13,447 nucleotides of DNA from an uncultured Flavobacteriales bacterium (lineage in GTDB: Bacteria > Bacteroidota > Bacteroidia > Flavobacteriales_D > Sanyastnellaceae). Below are positions 6,446-13,235 of this stretch, piece after piece. Each line of letters starts with the position of its first letter. Position 1 is the first letter of the stretch. Made by a program: the position numbers and the translations under genes. The stretch is taken from contig CALKUW010000338.1 of the NCBI GenBank assembly GCA_937996585.1, positions 1-13,447 of the forward strand, given 5' to 3'. The notes below the pieces were generated by a model. That model saw nothing but the letters and a program-made list of their open reading frames with translations, was not told where the DNA came from and did not search any database.

Positions 6446-8032
6446 ATGAGCATCCCCTTGATTCTGCTGTTGTCCCTGCCGCTGGTCCATATGGCGGTGC
6501 TGCCTCGGTTGTTCTCCCGTGCGGGGCTGACCGCGTGGCATGGATTCGTACCTGGACTGAACTATTGGACCCTGCTTGGTATGTTGAAGCGTCCTAAGCA
6601 TTGGATTGTCCCCTTGCTTTTCCCGGGGCCGAATTTGTTGATGGCCTCCATCCTTCACGTGGAAATCGGGCTGGCTTTCGGCAAGCGTTCGACGGGAATG
6701 CAATGGCTGTTCGGTGCCCTGCCCTGGGGTGCACTGCCTTGGCTGTCTTATGCCGATGATGCCGAATTCATGGGACCGCGGGATTGGACAAACGTGAAGA
6801 AGGGCATCATGCGCGAATGGGGAGAAGCCATTCTGTGGGCCACCGTCGTGGCATCCCTGATCCGCGGATATGTGTTCGAGGCCTTCACCATTCCGACGGC
6901 CTCGATGGAGGACAGTATGCTGGTTGGGGATTACCTCGTTGTGAGCAAGATGAGTTACGGCCCGAAGGTTCCGGAAACGCCTTTGTCCCTGCCGTTCGTC
7001 CACAATGCCATTCCCGGTACGAAGCTGAACAACAGCTACCTCGATTGGGTGCAGATCCCGTACAGCCGCCTGCCGGGCTTCGGGGACGTGGACCGCTATG
7101 ATGCCGTCGTCTTCAACTTCCCCAACGGGGATTCCATCATTGTGGACGCCTACCTGGCAGGTCATGATTACCATGCGCTCGTGCGCCAACGGGGCATGGC
7201 TTTTGCCGGAGGCGATCCTGTCGAGTACGAGAAGGATCGCGGGAAGTACAATGCGATGTCGCGACGGGATTGGCAGCGCACGCACGGCATCAAGGCCCGG
7301 CCTGTCGACAAGAAGGAGCACTATGTCAAACGCTGCGTGGGTCTGCCGGGTGAGGATCTGGCCATTGTGGACCGGAAACTGGTCATCGACGGTGTCGAAG
7401 TGGTTTCCCCTCCGGGATTGCAGTTCAACTATCGCGTCCGGCTGAAGCGCGAGGCTGATTTGCGCATCATCCGTGAGCGCCTCGGTCTGACCGATATCGA
7501 CATTCAGGGCAAAGCCGGTGGCGGCACCTACATCATGGCGTTGCGTGAGGATGAGGCAGAAATGCTGGTGGAGCAAGGGCTCGTGGCGGAGGTGCAGATC
7601 TTCGATTCGTCCACGCGTCGCGGCACCCTGGACATGTACCCGAATACCAATGCGTTCGACTTCGGCTCCTGGGACCTCGACGACTACGGCCCCATTCACC
7701 TACCTGAAGCCGGTGAGACCGTTGAATTGACACCACGCAACCTCGCGTTGTACCGCAGGGTGATCACGGCATACGAGGGTCACACCTTGCAGCAACGGGA
7801 TGGCGTGGTGATGATCGATGGAGAGCCGGCAACGTCCTACACCTTCGAGCAGGGGTATTACTGGCTGATGGGAGACAACCGTCACAGTTCGGCGGACAGC
7901 AGATACTGGGGCTTCGTGCCCGAGGATCACGTGGTGGGTCGCGCGTCCTTCACCTGGTTCAGCAAGATGAATGAGGCGCAACATGGCGAGTCCGGCATCC
8001 GCTGGGACCGGATGTTCAAGGCCGTCCGGTGA
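6446..8032 (+). CDS. lepB: Signal peptidase I (LepB), long Bacteroidota form
   Basis: A membrane-bound serine-lysine protease (S26) that removes signal peptides from exported proteins. The 528-residue protein starts with a hydrophobic region of several probable membrane segments (about residues 2-20, 52-75, 84-101 and 126-147). The catalytic serine is S153 in PTASMEDSML, followed by VGDYLVV. The general-base lysine is K295 in HYVKRCVGLPGED, and box E GDNRHSSADSRYWGFVP begins at residue 476. It is much longer than the E. coli enzyme (324 residues). The extra length is in the N-terminal membrane part, about 140 residues between the Ser and Lys boxes, and about 180 between Lys and box E. Both catalytic residues are intact, so it should be active. 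The following wbqC start overlaps its stop by four bases (GTGA). Confidence 0.95.
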   Translation: MSIPLILLLSLPLVHMAVLPRLFSRAGLTAWHGFVPGLNYWTLLGMLKRPKHWIVPLLFPGPNLLMASILHVEIGLAFGKRSTGMQWLFGALPWGALPWLSYADDAEFMGPRDWTNVKKGIMREWGEAILWATVVASLIRGYVFEAFTIPTASMEDSMLVGDYLVVSKMSYGPKVPETPLSLPFVHNAIPGTKLNNSYLDWVQIPYSRLPGFGDVDRYDAVVFNFPNGDSIIVDAYLAGHDYHALVRQRGMAFAGGDPVEYEKDRGKYNAMSRRDWQRTHGIKARPVDKKEHYVKRCVGLPGEDLAIVDRKLVIDGVEVVSPPGLQFNYRVRLKREADLRIIRERLGLTDIDIQGKAGGGTYIMALREDEAEMLVEQGLVAEVQIFDSSTRRGTLDMYPNTNAFDFGSWDLDDYGPIHLPEAGETVELTPRNLALYRRVITAYEGHTLQQRDGVVMIDGEPATSYTFEQGYYWLMGDNRHSSADSRYWGFVPEDHVVGRASFTWFSKMNEAQHGESGIRWDRMFKAVR

Positions 8033-8658
8033 CCATTGTCCCGTCCCGCCTTCCCCTATGCCCCTTTCCTCCCCTCGTCTGGTGGGGCGCGGCACGGGAA
8101 GGCAGTTTCACCTTGGACGTACACGAGCACTACCAGAAGCGGTCTTTCCGAAACCGGTACTGGATCATGACCTCAAATGGACCTGAATGCTGTTCCGTAC
8201 CCGTCGAACGAAGGGGCGGTACTCCCCGCCCACAGGACCAGACCTTGCGCGTGACAGGTGATGCCGACCGAAAGGCATGGCAGGCCATCCGGTCCGCCTA
8301 TGGCCGTTCGCCCTTCTTTGAGGAGATGGCACCGGAGCTGGAGTCCTTGTTCCTTGAAGGGGGCGCGACATTGGGGGAATGGAACCGTGCGACCTTGCAG
8401 TGGGCGTCAGATTGGCTTGACATTGCTGTACCGCAGGATGCCAGCCCGCCTTGGGAACCGATGGTCGCTACTGTGGGTCAGGAAGGTGATGGATTGGGAG
8501 AATCCCTGAGCCCGCGTTGGGCACACATCTGGGAAGGTCGCCATCACGACATCCCGTTCGAGAAGTTGGGCATATTGGACGCCCTCTTGCATCTGGGGCC
8601 TGAAGCCAGAAAATTGATTCAGCCTATTCCACCGAGTGGATTTCGGCATCCAGGATGA
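8029..8658 (+). CDS. WbqC-family protein
   Basis: A 209-residue protein of the WbqC-like family. Members occur in O-antigen and other polysaccharide or glycolipid gene clusters, and their biochemical role is not firmly established. Recognisable family features are the N-terminal LPLCPFPPLVWW (8-19), the central HEHYQKRSFRNR (32-43), MTSNGP (47-52), the AWQAIRSAYGRSPFFEEM segment, and the C-terminal ILDALLHLGPEA. The start is taken as GTG at 8029, which overlaps the lepB stop (GTGA). A later ATG (8058) would lose the conserved proline-rich N-terminal block. The overlap implies translational coupling to lepB. Its last 35 bases overlap the end of a convergent minus-strand gene (8624-8923), so read-through transcription from either side would be antisense to the other. 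Confidence 0.85.
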   Translation: MTIVPSRLPLCPFPPLVWWGAAREGSFTLDVHEHYQKRSFRNRYWIMTSNGPECCSVPVERRGGTPRPQDQTLRVTGDADRKAWQAIRSAYGRSPFFEEMAPELESLFLEGGATLGEWNRATLQWASDWLDIAVPQDASPPWEPMVATVGQEGDGLGESLSPRWAHIWEGRHHDIPFEKLGILDALLHLGPEARKLIQPIPPSGFRHPG

Positions 8659-8923
8659 CGTCGAGCACTACGATGCGCTGTTCCTCCACGAGGTAGTAGA
8701 TCCTGTGGTTGTGGGACAGGACACTCCGAATGTCACCGGGAAGTGAGTCGAAACGCGCTTTCCTGGAATCGCTGGGCGCGGCATTGCTTCCCAGTGAACG
8801 AATGCGGGATACCATGTCGTCCTTGGCCCTTTCAGCCCCAATCAGGGAAGCCCCCTGCAGTTGGCGGACAATCCTCTCCATGGCGGTGACGGCCCGGTCT
8901 GCAATGATGACATTTCTGTTCAC
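8624..8923 (-). CDS. RelE/ParE-like toxin-family protein, no partner seen
   Basis: This 99-residue ORF is the only convincing minus-strand gene. Its pattern fits the RelE/ParE fold: a first strand (NVIIADRA, 3-10), an amphipathic helix, a second helix containing GASLIGAERAKDDMVSRIRSL (24-44), then the central motif HRIYYLVEEQRIVVLDVIL (73-91), the usual 'R-x-x-Y-x-V' core strands. RelE toxins cut mRNA on the ribosome and ParE toxins act on gyrase; the sequence does not decide between them. The start is GTG at 8923, chosen because the family begins a few residues before the first strand; GTG or TTG codons at 8941-8950 are alternatives. No antitoxin ORF lies next to it: upstream is the start of gcvT, and only a 16-codon ORF (ATG at 8971) overlaps its start. 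It may be an orphan, degenerate or housekeeping member. Confidence 0.65.
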   Translation of the reverse strand: MNRNVIIADRAVTAMERIVRQLQGASLIGAERAKDDMVSRIRSLGSNAAPSDSRKARFDSLPGDIRSVLSHNHRIYYLVEEQRIVVLDVILDAEIHSVE

Positions 8924-9001
8924 AGGCGAAATATCGCCCAACACGTGCACAAATGCTGTGATTTGGGCATGCTGAATGTGCCGCTGCGCCGCTCCCCCTG
9001 C

Positions 9002-9009
9002 TACTTTTG
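9002..9009 (+). promoter_or_regulatory. -7 promoter element of the gcvT-comB operon
   Basis: TACTTTTG matches the Bacteroidota -7 consensus TAnnTTTG exactly, immediately ahead of gcvT. The -33 TTG is not well formed (GTG at 8978-8980 is the nearest). Transcription would begin near 9014-9018, at or just past the first gcvT ATG. The mRNA would therefore be leaderless from 9014, or use the ATG at 9029 with a very short leader. Confidence 0.5.
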
Positions 9010-9013
9010 AAGC

Positions 9014-10102
9014 ATGGAAGAAGTCACGATGGAACTGGCGACCACTCCCCTTCATGAAGTGCATGTTGCTGCCGGCGCGCGCATGGTGCCGTTCGCTGGT
9101 TTTTCTATGCCCGTCCAGTACGAGGGGCTGCGTGCGGAACATGAGGCTGTTCGCAGTGTGGCCGGGCTCTTTGACGTGAGCCACATGGGTGAACTGTGGT
9201 TCTCGGGACCGGGCGCCCGTGATTTCCTTCAATATCTCGTTGCTGGTGATGTCGACCGCGCCACGCCTGGGCGGGCCATGTACACGTGCATGCTCAATGA
9301 AGACGGCGGAATTGTAGAGGACTTGCTCGTCTATGGTTTCGAGGACCGCTACCTCGTCGTGGTCAACGCGGCCAACCGGAGCAAGGTGGTGTCGGTCGTG
9401 GAATCGACCCTGCCTTCTGACGTGACATTCAACGATGCGAGCGATGCCACGGCACTGCTCGCCCTGCAAGGACCCAAGTCCGATGACATCGCCGAAGCGA
9501 TGGGGCATTCCTTGCGCGACCTCAAATACTACCACCACAAAACGGTGATGTTCGAAGGGGTGGAGATCGTGGTGGGGGCCACCGGCTACACGGGTGAGCG
9601 TGGATTCGAGTGGTATGTGCCCAATGGGCAGGCAGCAGCCTTGTGGCGGGTGATGATGGAGGCTGGGGCAGCTCATGGCCTCGTCCCCTGTGGGCTGGGT
9701 GCCCGAGACACGTTGCGGTTGGAAAAGGGATTCTGCCTCCACGGCAATGACATTGGTCCGGATATCAATCCGGTTGAAGCGGGCCTCTCCTGGACGGTGG
9801 GATGGAAGACGGAATTCAGGGGCAAGGCAGCGGTCGAAGCAGTAAAGGCTGCGGGTTCCGAAAAGAAGATGGTCGGCTTCACCATGATGGAGCGCGGCAT
9901 CCCCAGGAAGGGTTACCCCATCCTCGATGCTGACGGTCAGGTCATCGGTGAGGTGACGAGTGGAACCCAATCGCCCTCCCTTGGGGTGGCCATAGGCATG
10001 GGACTGGTGTCTCATAGTTTCAGCCAGAAGGGATCCGATTGCTGGATTTCCATCCGGAACAAGGCCGTGAAGGCGCAGGTCACCGGTATTCCCTTTCTTT
10101 AA
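9014..10102 (+). CDS. gcvT: Glycine cleavage system T protein, aminomethyltransferase
   Basis: GcvT transfers the methylene group from aminomethyl-lipoyl H protein to tetrahydrofolate, releasing ammonia and giving 5,10-methylene-THF. The 362-residue protein has the family blocks TPLHEVHVAAGARMVPFAG (11-29), MPVQY (32-36), GLFDVSHMGE (51-60), NEDGGIVEDLLVYGF, ALQGP, GYTGERGFE and CGLGARDTLRLEKGF, ending in the oligonucleotide-binding-fold C-terminal domain (GFTMMERGIPRKGYPI, GEVTSGTQSP). The GGIVEDL box has Glu where many relatives have the first of two Asp, probably neutral. Two starts are possible: ATG at 9014, or ATG at 9029 (MELATTPL), which matches the usual family length better and fits the promoter at 9002-9009. 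The other gcv genes are not in the window. comB begins 4 bases downstream, so the two are probably co-transcribed. Confidence 0.96.
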   Translation: MEEVTMELATTPLHEVHVAAGARMVPFAGFSMPVQYEGLRAEHEAVRSVAGLFDVSHMGELWFSGPGARDFLQYLVAGDVDRATPGRAMYTCMLNEDGGIVEDLLVYGFEDRYLVVVNAANRSKVVSVVESTLPSDVTFNDASDATALLALQGPKSDDIAEAMGHSLRDLKYYHHKTVMFEGVEIVVGATGYTGERGFEWYVPNGQAAALWRVMMEAGAAHGLVPCGLGARDTLRLEKGFCLHGNDIGPDINPVEAGLSWTVGWKTEFRGKAAVEAVKAAGSEKKMVGFTMMERGIPRKGYPILDADGQVIGEVTSGTQSPSLGVAIGMGLVSHSFSQKGSDCWISIRNKAVKAQVTGIPFL

Positions 10103-10105
10103 GGC

Positions 10106-10900
10106 ATGTCAGAGAAGACTTCAACGGGGAGTGAGAAGATGGAGCGGCCGCAAAGGCGGGTCGAAGTTTGTTTTTCGCCCAGGCAGTTCGAGCTGTACAA
10201 GGATGAGTTCGAGACCTGCGTGGTCATCGACGTTCTGCGGGCTACATCGGCCATCTGCACAGGATTGGCTCATGGTGTCGACCGCATCATTCCGGTTCCC
10301 ACCGTCGAGGAAGCCCGGGCGCTTCAAGCCGAGGGTTGTGTGGCGGCTGCCGAGCGCAACGGGCAAATCGTGGAAGGATTCGATTTCGGCAATTCACCGA
10401 GGGCGTACATGGATGGATCCCTCACGGGAAAGACCGTGGCGCTGACCACCACGAATGGAACCAAGGCCATCGATATGGCAAGGGATATGCCGCAGGTGGC
10501 CATTGGCAGCATCAACAACCTCGATGCGATTTGTACCTGGTTGATGCAGCAGCCCGGGGATGTCCTCCTCCTTTGCTCCGGATGGAAGGACAAGTTCAAC
10601 CTCGAGGACACCATCTGTGCGGGTGCCATCGCGGACAATCTGATCGACATCGCCCGTTACCGCAGTGAGGAGGATAGCACCATTGCAGCGAAACACCTGT
10701 TCCTCGCCGTCCGCGGCAACATCTTCTCCTTCCTGAAAGCCTCTTCGCACCGCCGGAGGTTGCGCAACCTGAATCTGGGCGAGGACATCAAGTATTGCCT
10801 GACGCCCAATACCGTGAATCTGGTGCCCGTGCTTCACGAGGGGGCTTTGATTGATTCCCGGAGGATCAAGAAGGGCATCGTGACGGACTTGCGTTCTTGA
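10106..10900 (+). CDS. comB: 2-phosphosulfolactate phosphatase-family protein ComB
   Basis: A 264-residue member of the ComB family, whose characterised archaeal member hydrolyses (R)-2-phospho-3-sulfolactate to sulfolactate in coenzyme M synthesis. Motifs visible are CFSPRQF (22-28), IDVLRATSAI (41-50), AERNG (82-86), GFDFGNSP (91-98), TTTNGT (114-119), CSGW (157-160) and the acidic block NLEDTICAG (165-173), all typical of the metal-dependent active site. Bacteroidota do not make coenzyme M, so the substrate here is unproven. Sulfolactate or cysteate metabolism, including sulfonolipid precursors, is one speculative option. An internal ATG at 10139 (MERPQRR) is an alternative start nearer the conserved core. 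It is sandwiched between gcvT (3-base gap) and a secreted zinc hydrolase whose start overlaps its stop (TTGA). Confidence 0.88.
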   Translation: MSEKTSTGSEKMERPQRRVEVCFSPRQFELYKDEFETCVVIDVLRATSAICTGLAHGVDRIIPVPTVEEARALQAEGCVAAAERNGQIVEGFDFGNSPRAYMDGSLTGKTVALTTTNGTKAIDMARDMPQVAIGSINNLDAICTWLMQQPGDVLLLCSGWKDKFNLEDTICAGAIADNLIDIARYRSEEDSTIAAKHLFLAVRGNIFSFLKASSHRRRLRNLNLGEDIKYCLTPNTVNLVPVLHEGALIDSRRIKKGIVTDLRS

Positions 10901-11865
10901 TTGGGACCGCCCCGTTGAAGGCCTGGCAGGTCCCATTGCTGCTCCTCATTGTCATGGTATGCAGTGGATGGGGGTTTTCCGTTCACCGACACATCAACAG
11001 GTCCGCTGCGGAAGCCCTGCCTCTCCCCTTGCGCCATTGGATGATGGAGGAGGTGGATTGGCTGGCTGCGCATGCTACTGATGCGGACAAGCGGAAGCAC
11101 ACGGTGGAACGGGAGGCGCCGCGGCATTACCTGGATCGCGACGCCCCTGCCCTTTCCTGCTTGGACACAGTGGGGTCGGCGCCGTGGTTCAGTCGAGCAT
11201 CTGCCGCTTGTTGTGAGGACACCTTGTGGGCCTACGGCGTGTTGCCATGGCAGATCGGTTGGTCGCATGCCCGCCTTGTAGAGGCCTTTGACCAAAAGGA
11301 TAGGCAGGCGATTCTTCGTGCAGCTGCAGACCTTGGGCACTATGTGGCGGATGCCCATGTCCCTTTGCACACCACGCTCAACTACAACGGACAATTGACG
11401 GGGCAGGAAGGGCTGCACTCGGTCTGGGAGACGCGGCTGCCCGAGCTGTTTGGTGGCGGGTATGATCTGCTGCTCGTGGAATCGGTGGAATATGTGCCGG
11501 ATGTTCATGGCTGGGCCTGGCAGGTGGTCATGGAAAGCCATGGTCATGTGGCGAAGGTGCTTTCGGAAGAGCGCAGGGTTAGCGCATCATGGGCAGGCGG
11601 TGATGTCGTTCGCGAGGAACGAGGTGGGGTCATGCAGCAACAGCGGGCCGTTGAATGGTGCCGTACCTATGATGAGGCATTGGATGGCATGGTCGAGGAA
11701 CGGTGGCGGTCAGCCATACGGGGTGTCTCTTCCCTTTGGTATTCTGCTTGGGTGGATGCGGGTGAGCCGAACCTCTCTGATGTCCTTGGCGGTGGCGAAA
11801 GCAAGAGCAGGCGTTGGAGGTGGTTTCAGCGCAAGGAGAAGAAAGAAGATCCTCAGGTACCTTGA
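10897..11865 (+). CDS. Secreted zinc-dependent phospholipase C / S1-P1 nuclease-like protein
   Basis: The 322-residue product is a predicted exported trinuclear-zinc hydrolase; members cleave phosphodiesters in nucleic acids or phospholipids. The signal peptide (PLLLLIVMVCSG) should be cut just before W25-G-F, as in this family the mature N-terminal Trp is itself a zinc ligand. Other probable ligands are H30 or H32 (SVHRHI), H78/D80 (HYLD), H123 (GWSH), H148, D152 and H158 in GHYVADAHVPLHT, and H174/E178 in GLHSVWE. The set looks complete, so activity is likely. The C-terminus ends in a basic Lys/Arg-rich stretch (KSRRWRWFQRKEKKE). The first start is TTG at 10897, overlapping the comB stop; TTG at 10915 gives a more typical MKAW signal peptide start, while ATG at 10954 would destroy it. 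Whether it acts on lipid or nucleic acid cannot be read from the sequence. Confidence 0.8.
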   Translation: MIGTAPLKAWQVPLLLLIVMVCSGWGFSVHRHINRSAAEALPLPLRHWMMEEVDWLAAHATDADKRKHTVEREAPRHYLDRDAPALSCLDTVGSAPWFSRASAACCEDTLWAYGVLPWQIGWSHARLVEAFDQKDRQAILRAAADLGHYVADAHVPLHTTLNYNGQLTGQEGLHSVWETRLPELFGGGYDLLLVESVEYVPDVHGWAWQVVMESHGHVAKVLSEERRVSASWAGGDVVREERGGVMQQQRAVEWCRTYDEALDGMVEERWRSAIRGVSSLWYSAWVDAGEPNLSDVLGGGESKSRRWRWFQRKEKKEDPQVP

Positions 11866-11869
11866 ACGC

Positions 11870-13000
11870 ATGCGGCGGGTCGCCTTGTTGAGTCCATACC
11901 ACGCGGGAAGTCATGCCCAATGGGCGGATGGCATGGCCCGTGAATGGCCCCTAGCGGCCGGTCGTGTGGGTGAAGTGCTTGAGGTGGAGGTGTTCAGTCT
12001 GCCCGGCCGCCACTGGAAATGGCGTATGCATGCCGCCTCGCTGGTGCTGGTGGAGCGCATGAAAGCGTCCGGGGTGTTTGACCGGGGAGTGGATGCCTTC
12101 CTCGTGACTGACATGCTCGATGTCGCACAGCTCCGCAGTGCATTGCCACCGGGTGAGCGATGCAAGCCGATCATCCTGTATTTCCACGAGAACCAGTTGA
12201 CCTTCCCCGCCCACCCGGAACGTCCAGTAAAGGAATGGGATGGGCATTATGCCTTCATGAATGTGTCCGGGGCATTGCTGGCGGATGCCGTGTGGTTCAA
12301 CTCGCATTACCACCGCAACCTCTTTTTGGAGGCCTTGCCCGGTTTCATTTCCTCCTTTCCCGCGCCGAGACCCGTGGATGTCGCTGCCAGGATAAAGGAG
12401 AGGTCGGAGGTGGTGCCCATTGGCATCGAAGCGGACATCATGGCCGTTGGTGATGGGCCCAGGGGGACGCTGTTCGGTGAGGGCGCTCCTGTGGTGGTGT
12501 GGAACCACCGTTGGGAATACGACAAGGGCCCTTCTGCCTTTCTGTCCTGTTTGGATGAAGCGGCAGCCCTTGGGTTGGAATTCAGTTTGGCGGTGGTGGG
12601 TGAGCAGTTCGAGCGGGTGCCCGATGCTTTCGTAGAAATGAGGGAACGATACGCTGACCGAATACTGGTCTGGGGCTACCGTGGTACCCGCACAGAATAC
12701 CTCAATGTCCTGCGGTCGGGTGACATCGCCCTTGTCACGGCTCACCACGATTTTTTCGGCATCAGCGTTCTGGAGGCCGCCGCTGCCGGTTTGCACGTGA
12801 TCGCCCCGAGGGAACTCGCCTATCCGGATCATTTTTCCAACGATCAACTTTGTGATCGACGGGAACTGGGTGTGGCATTCCAGTCCGCCTTACGCGACAA
12901 CCGGTCTGACTTTCGGGATTCAGCGAGGGCGTATTCCTGGGATTTGGTTGCAGACAAGGCATGGAGCGCGCTAAAAAGGGTATGGGAAGCGATGACATGA
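11870..13000 (+). CDS. tRNA-queuosine alpha-mannosyltransferase-like glycosyltransferase (QTMAN/GTDC1 family)
   Basis: A 376-residue GT4-like glycosyltransferase with the N-terminal domain formerly called DUF3524. The animal homologue (GTDC1/QTMAN) mannosylates queuosine in the anticodon of tRNA-Asp using GDP-mannose. Family hallmarks are GSHAQWADG (13-21), LPGRHWKWRMH (44-54), TDMLD (80-84), YFHENQLTFP (104-113), HYAFMN (126-131), FNSHYHR (143-149), WNHRWEYDK (211-219), the GT4 donor-site motif HHDFFGISVLEA (292-303) with E302, and APRELAYPD (312-320). The ATG at 11870 begins exactly at the conserved VALLSPYHAGSH strand, so the long in-frame extension back to 11450 over the preceding gene is rejected. 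It lies 4 bases after the zinc-hydrolase stop and is the last gene before the dnaA gap. Substrate in bacteria is inferred from homology only. Confidence 0.88.
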   Translation: MRRVALLSPYHAGSHAQWADGMAREWPLAAGRVGEVLEVEVFSLPGRHWKWRMHAASLVLVERMKASGVFDRGVDAFLVTDMLDVAQLRSALPPGERCKPIILYFHENQLTFPAHPERPVKEWDGHYAFMNVSGALLADAVWFNSHYHRNLFLEALPGFISSFPAPRPVDVAARIKERSEVVPIGIEADIMAVGDGPRGTLFGEGAPVVVWNHRWEYDKGPSAFLSCLDEAAALGLEFSLAVVGEQFERVPDAFVEMRERYADRILVWGYRGTRTEYLNVLRSGDIALVTAHHDFFGISVLEAAAAGLHVIAPRELAYPDHFSNDQLCDRRELGVAFQSALRDNRSDFRDSARAYSWDLVADKAWSALKRVWEAMT

Positions 13001-13013
13001 GTGGGGTTTGTCC

Positions 13014-13053
13014 TTGAAGGCTTTGCTATGTTGAAAAATCCGGGATTTGAAAA
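13014..13053 (+). repeat. Three TTGAA-type direct repeats at 16-17 base spacing
   Basis: TTGAAGG (13014-13020), TTGAAAA (13031-13037) and TTGAAAA (13047-13053) recur at offsets of 17 and 16 bases; GTGAAAT follows at 13057. Spacing of about one and a half helical turns is iteron-like, but the units are short and one copy is imperfect, so chance is possible. Confidence 0.3.
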
Positions 13054-13181
13054 GGCGTGAAATCGCTGTGGTGTCAGATGTCAAATTCAGATGAGCGGCG
13101 TTTTTTCTACGGTGGATGATGGGTTATCAACGCCCGGAATTTTTGCCCCATCTTGACAGACAATTCCGCGAACGCACTTTC

Positions 13182-13213
13182 GAAAAAATCAAGACCCACA
13201 GGGCTTTTTTTTA
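13182..13213. terminator. Imperfect hairpin with flanking A and T runs, candidate bidirectional terminator
   Basis: AAG-(A)-CCC at 13191-13197 pairs with GGG-CTT at 13201-13206 around an ACA loop with one bulged A. The stem is flanked by A6 (13183-13188) and followed by T8 (13205-13212), so a U-run follows the hairpin on either strand. It could end the gcvT-to-QTMAN operon about 190 bases after its last stop, upstream of the dnaA promoter. An origin-unwinding role for the A/T tracts is an alternative. Confidence 0.45.
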
Positions 13214-13227
13214 TCGAACCTTCCGGG

Positions 13228-13235
13228 AATATTTG
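13228..13235 (+). promoter_or_regulatory. Weak candidate -7 element for dnaA
   Basis: AATATTTG differs from the TAnnTTTG consensus at the first base only. It lies downstream of the terminator-like hairpin and 63 bases ahead of the dnaA ATG, a sensible distance for its promoter. No TTG is found 19 bases upstream, where the T-run lies instead. Confidence 0.25.

Noticed and set aside
6645..6670. Possible parS site around TTCACGTGGAAA in lepB
   Set aside because: The CACGTG core is present but only about 11 of 16 positions match the parS palindrome, and it is inside a coding region; other CACGTG occurrences match worse.
5993..7699. 568-residue minus-strand ORF across dapB and lepB
   Set aside because: Antisense shadow of two well-supported genes, without motifs.
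8954..9013. 16-codon minus-strand ORF (ATG at 8971) overlapping the toxin-like start as a candidate antitoxin
   Set aside because: Far too short for any known antitoxin family and without motif; treated as chance.
8924..10015. Long N-terminal extension of the minus-strand toxin-like frame through gcvT
   Set aside because: Only the last 99 codons resemble RelE/ParE. The rest mirrors gcvT codon structure and carries no recognisable domain.
11450..11869. 140-codon in-frame upstream extension of the QTMAN-like gene
   Set aside because: It overlaps the zinc-hydrolase gene in another frame, and the family begins at MRRVALLSPYHAGSH, exactly at the ATG at 11870.
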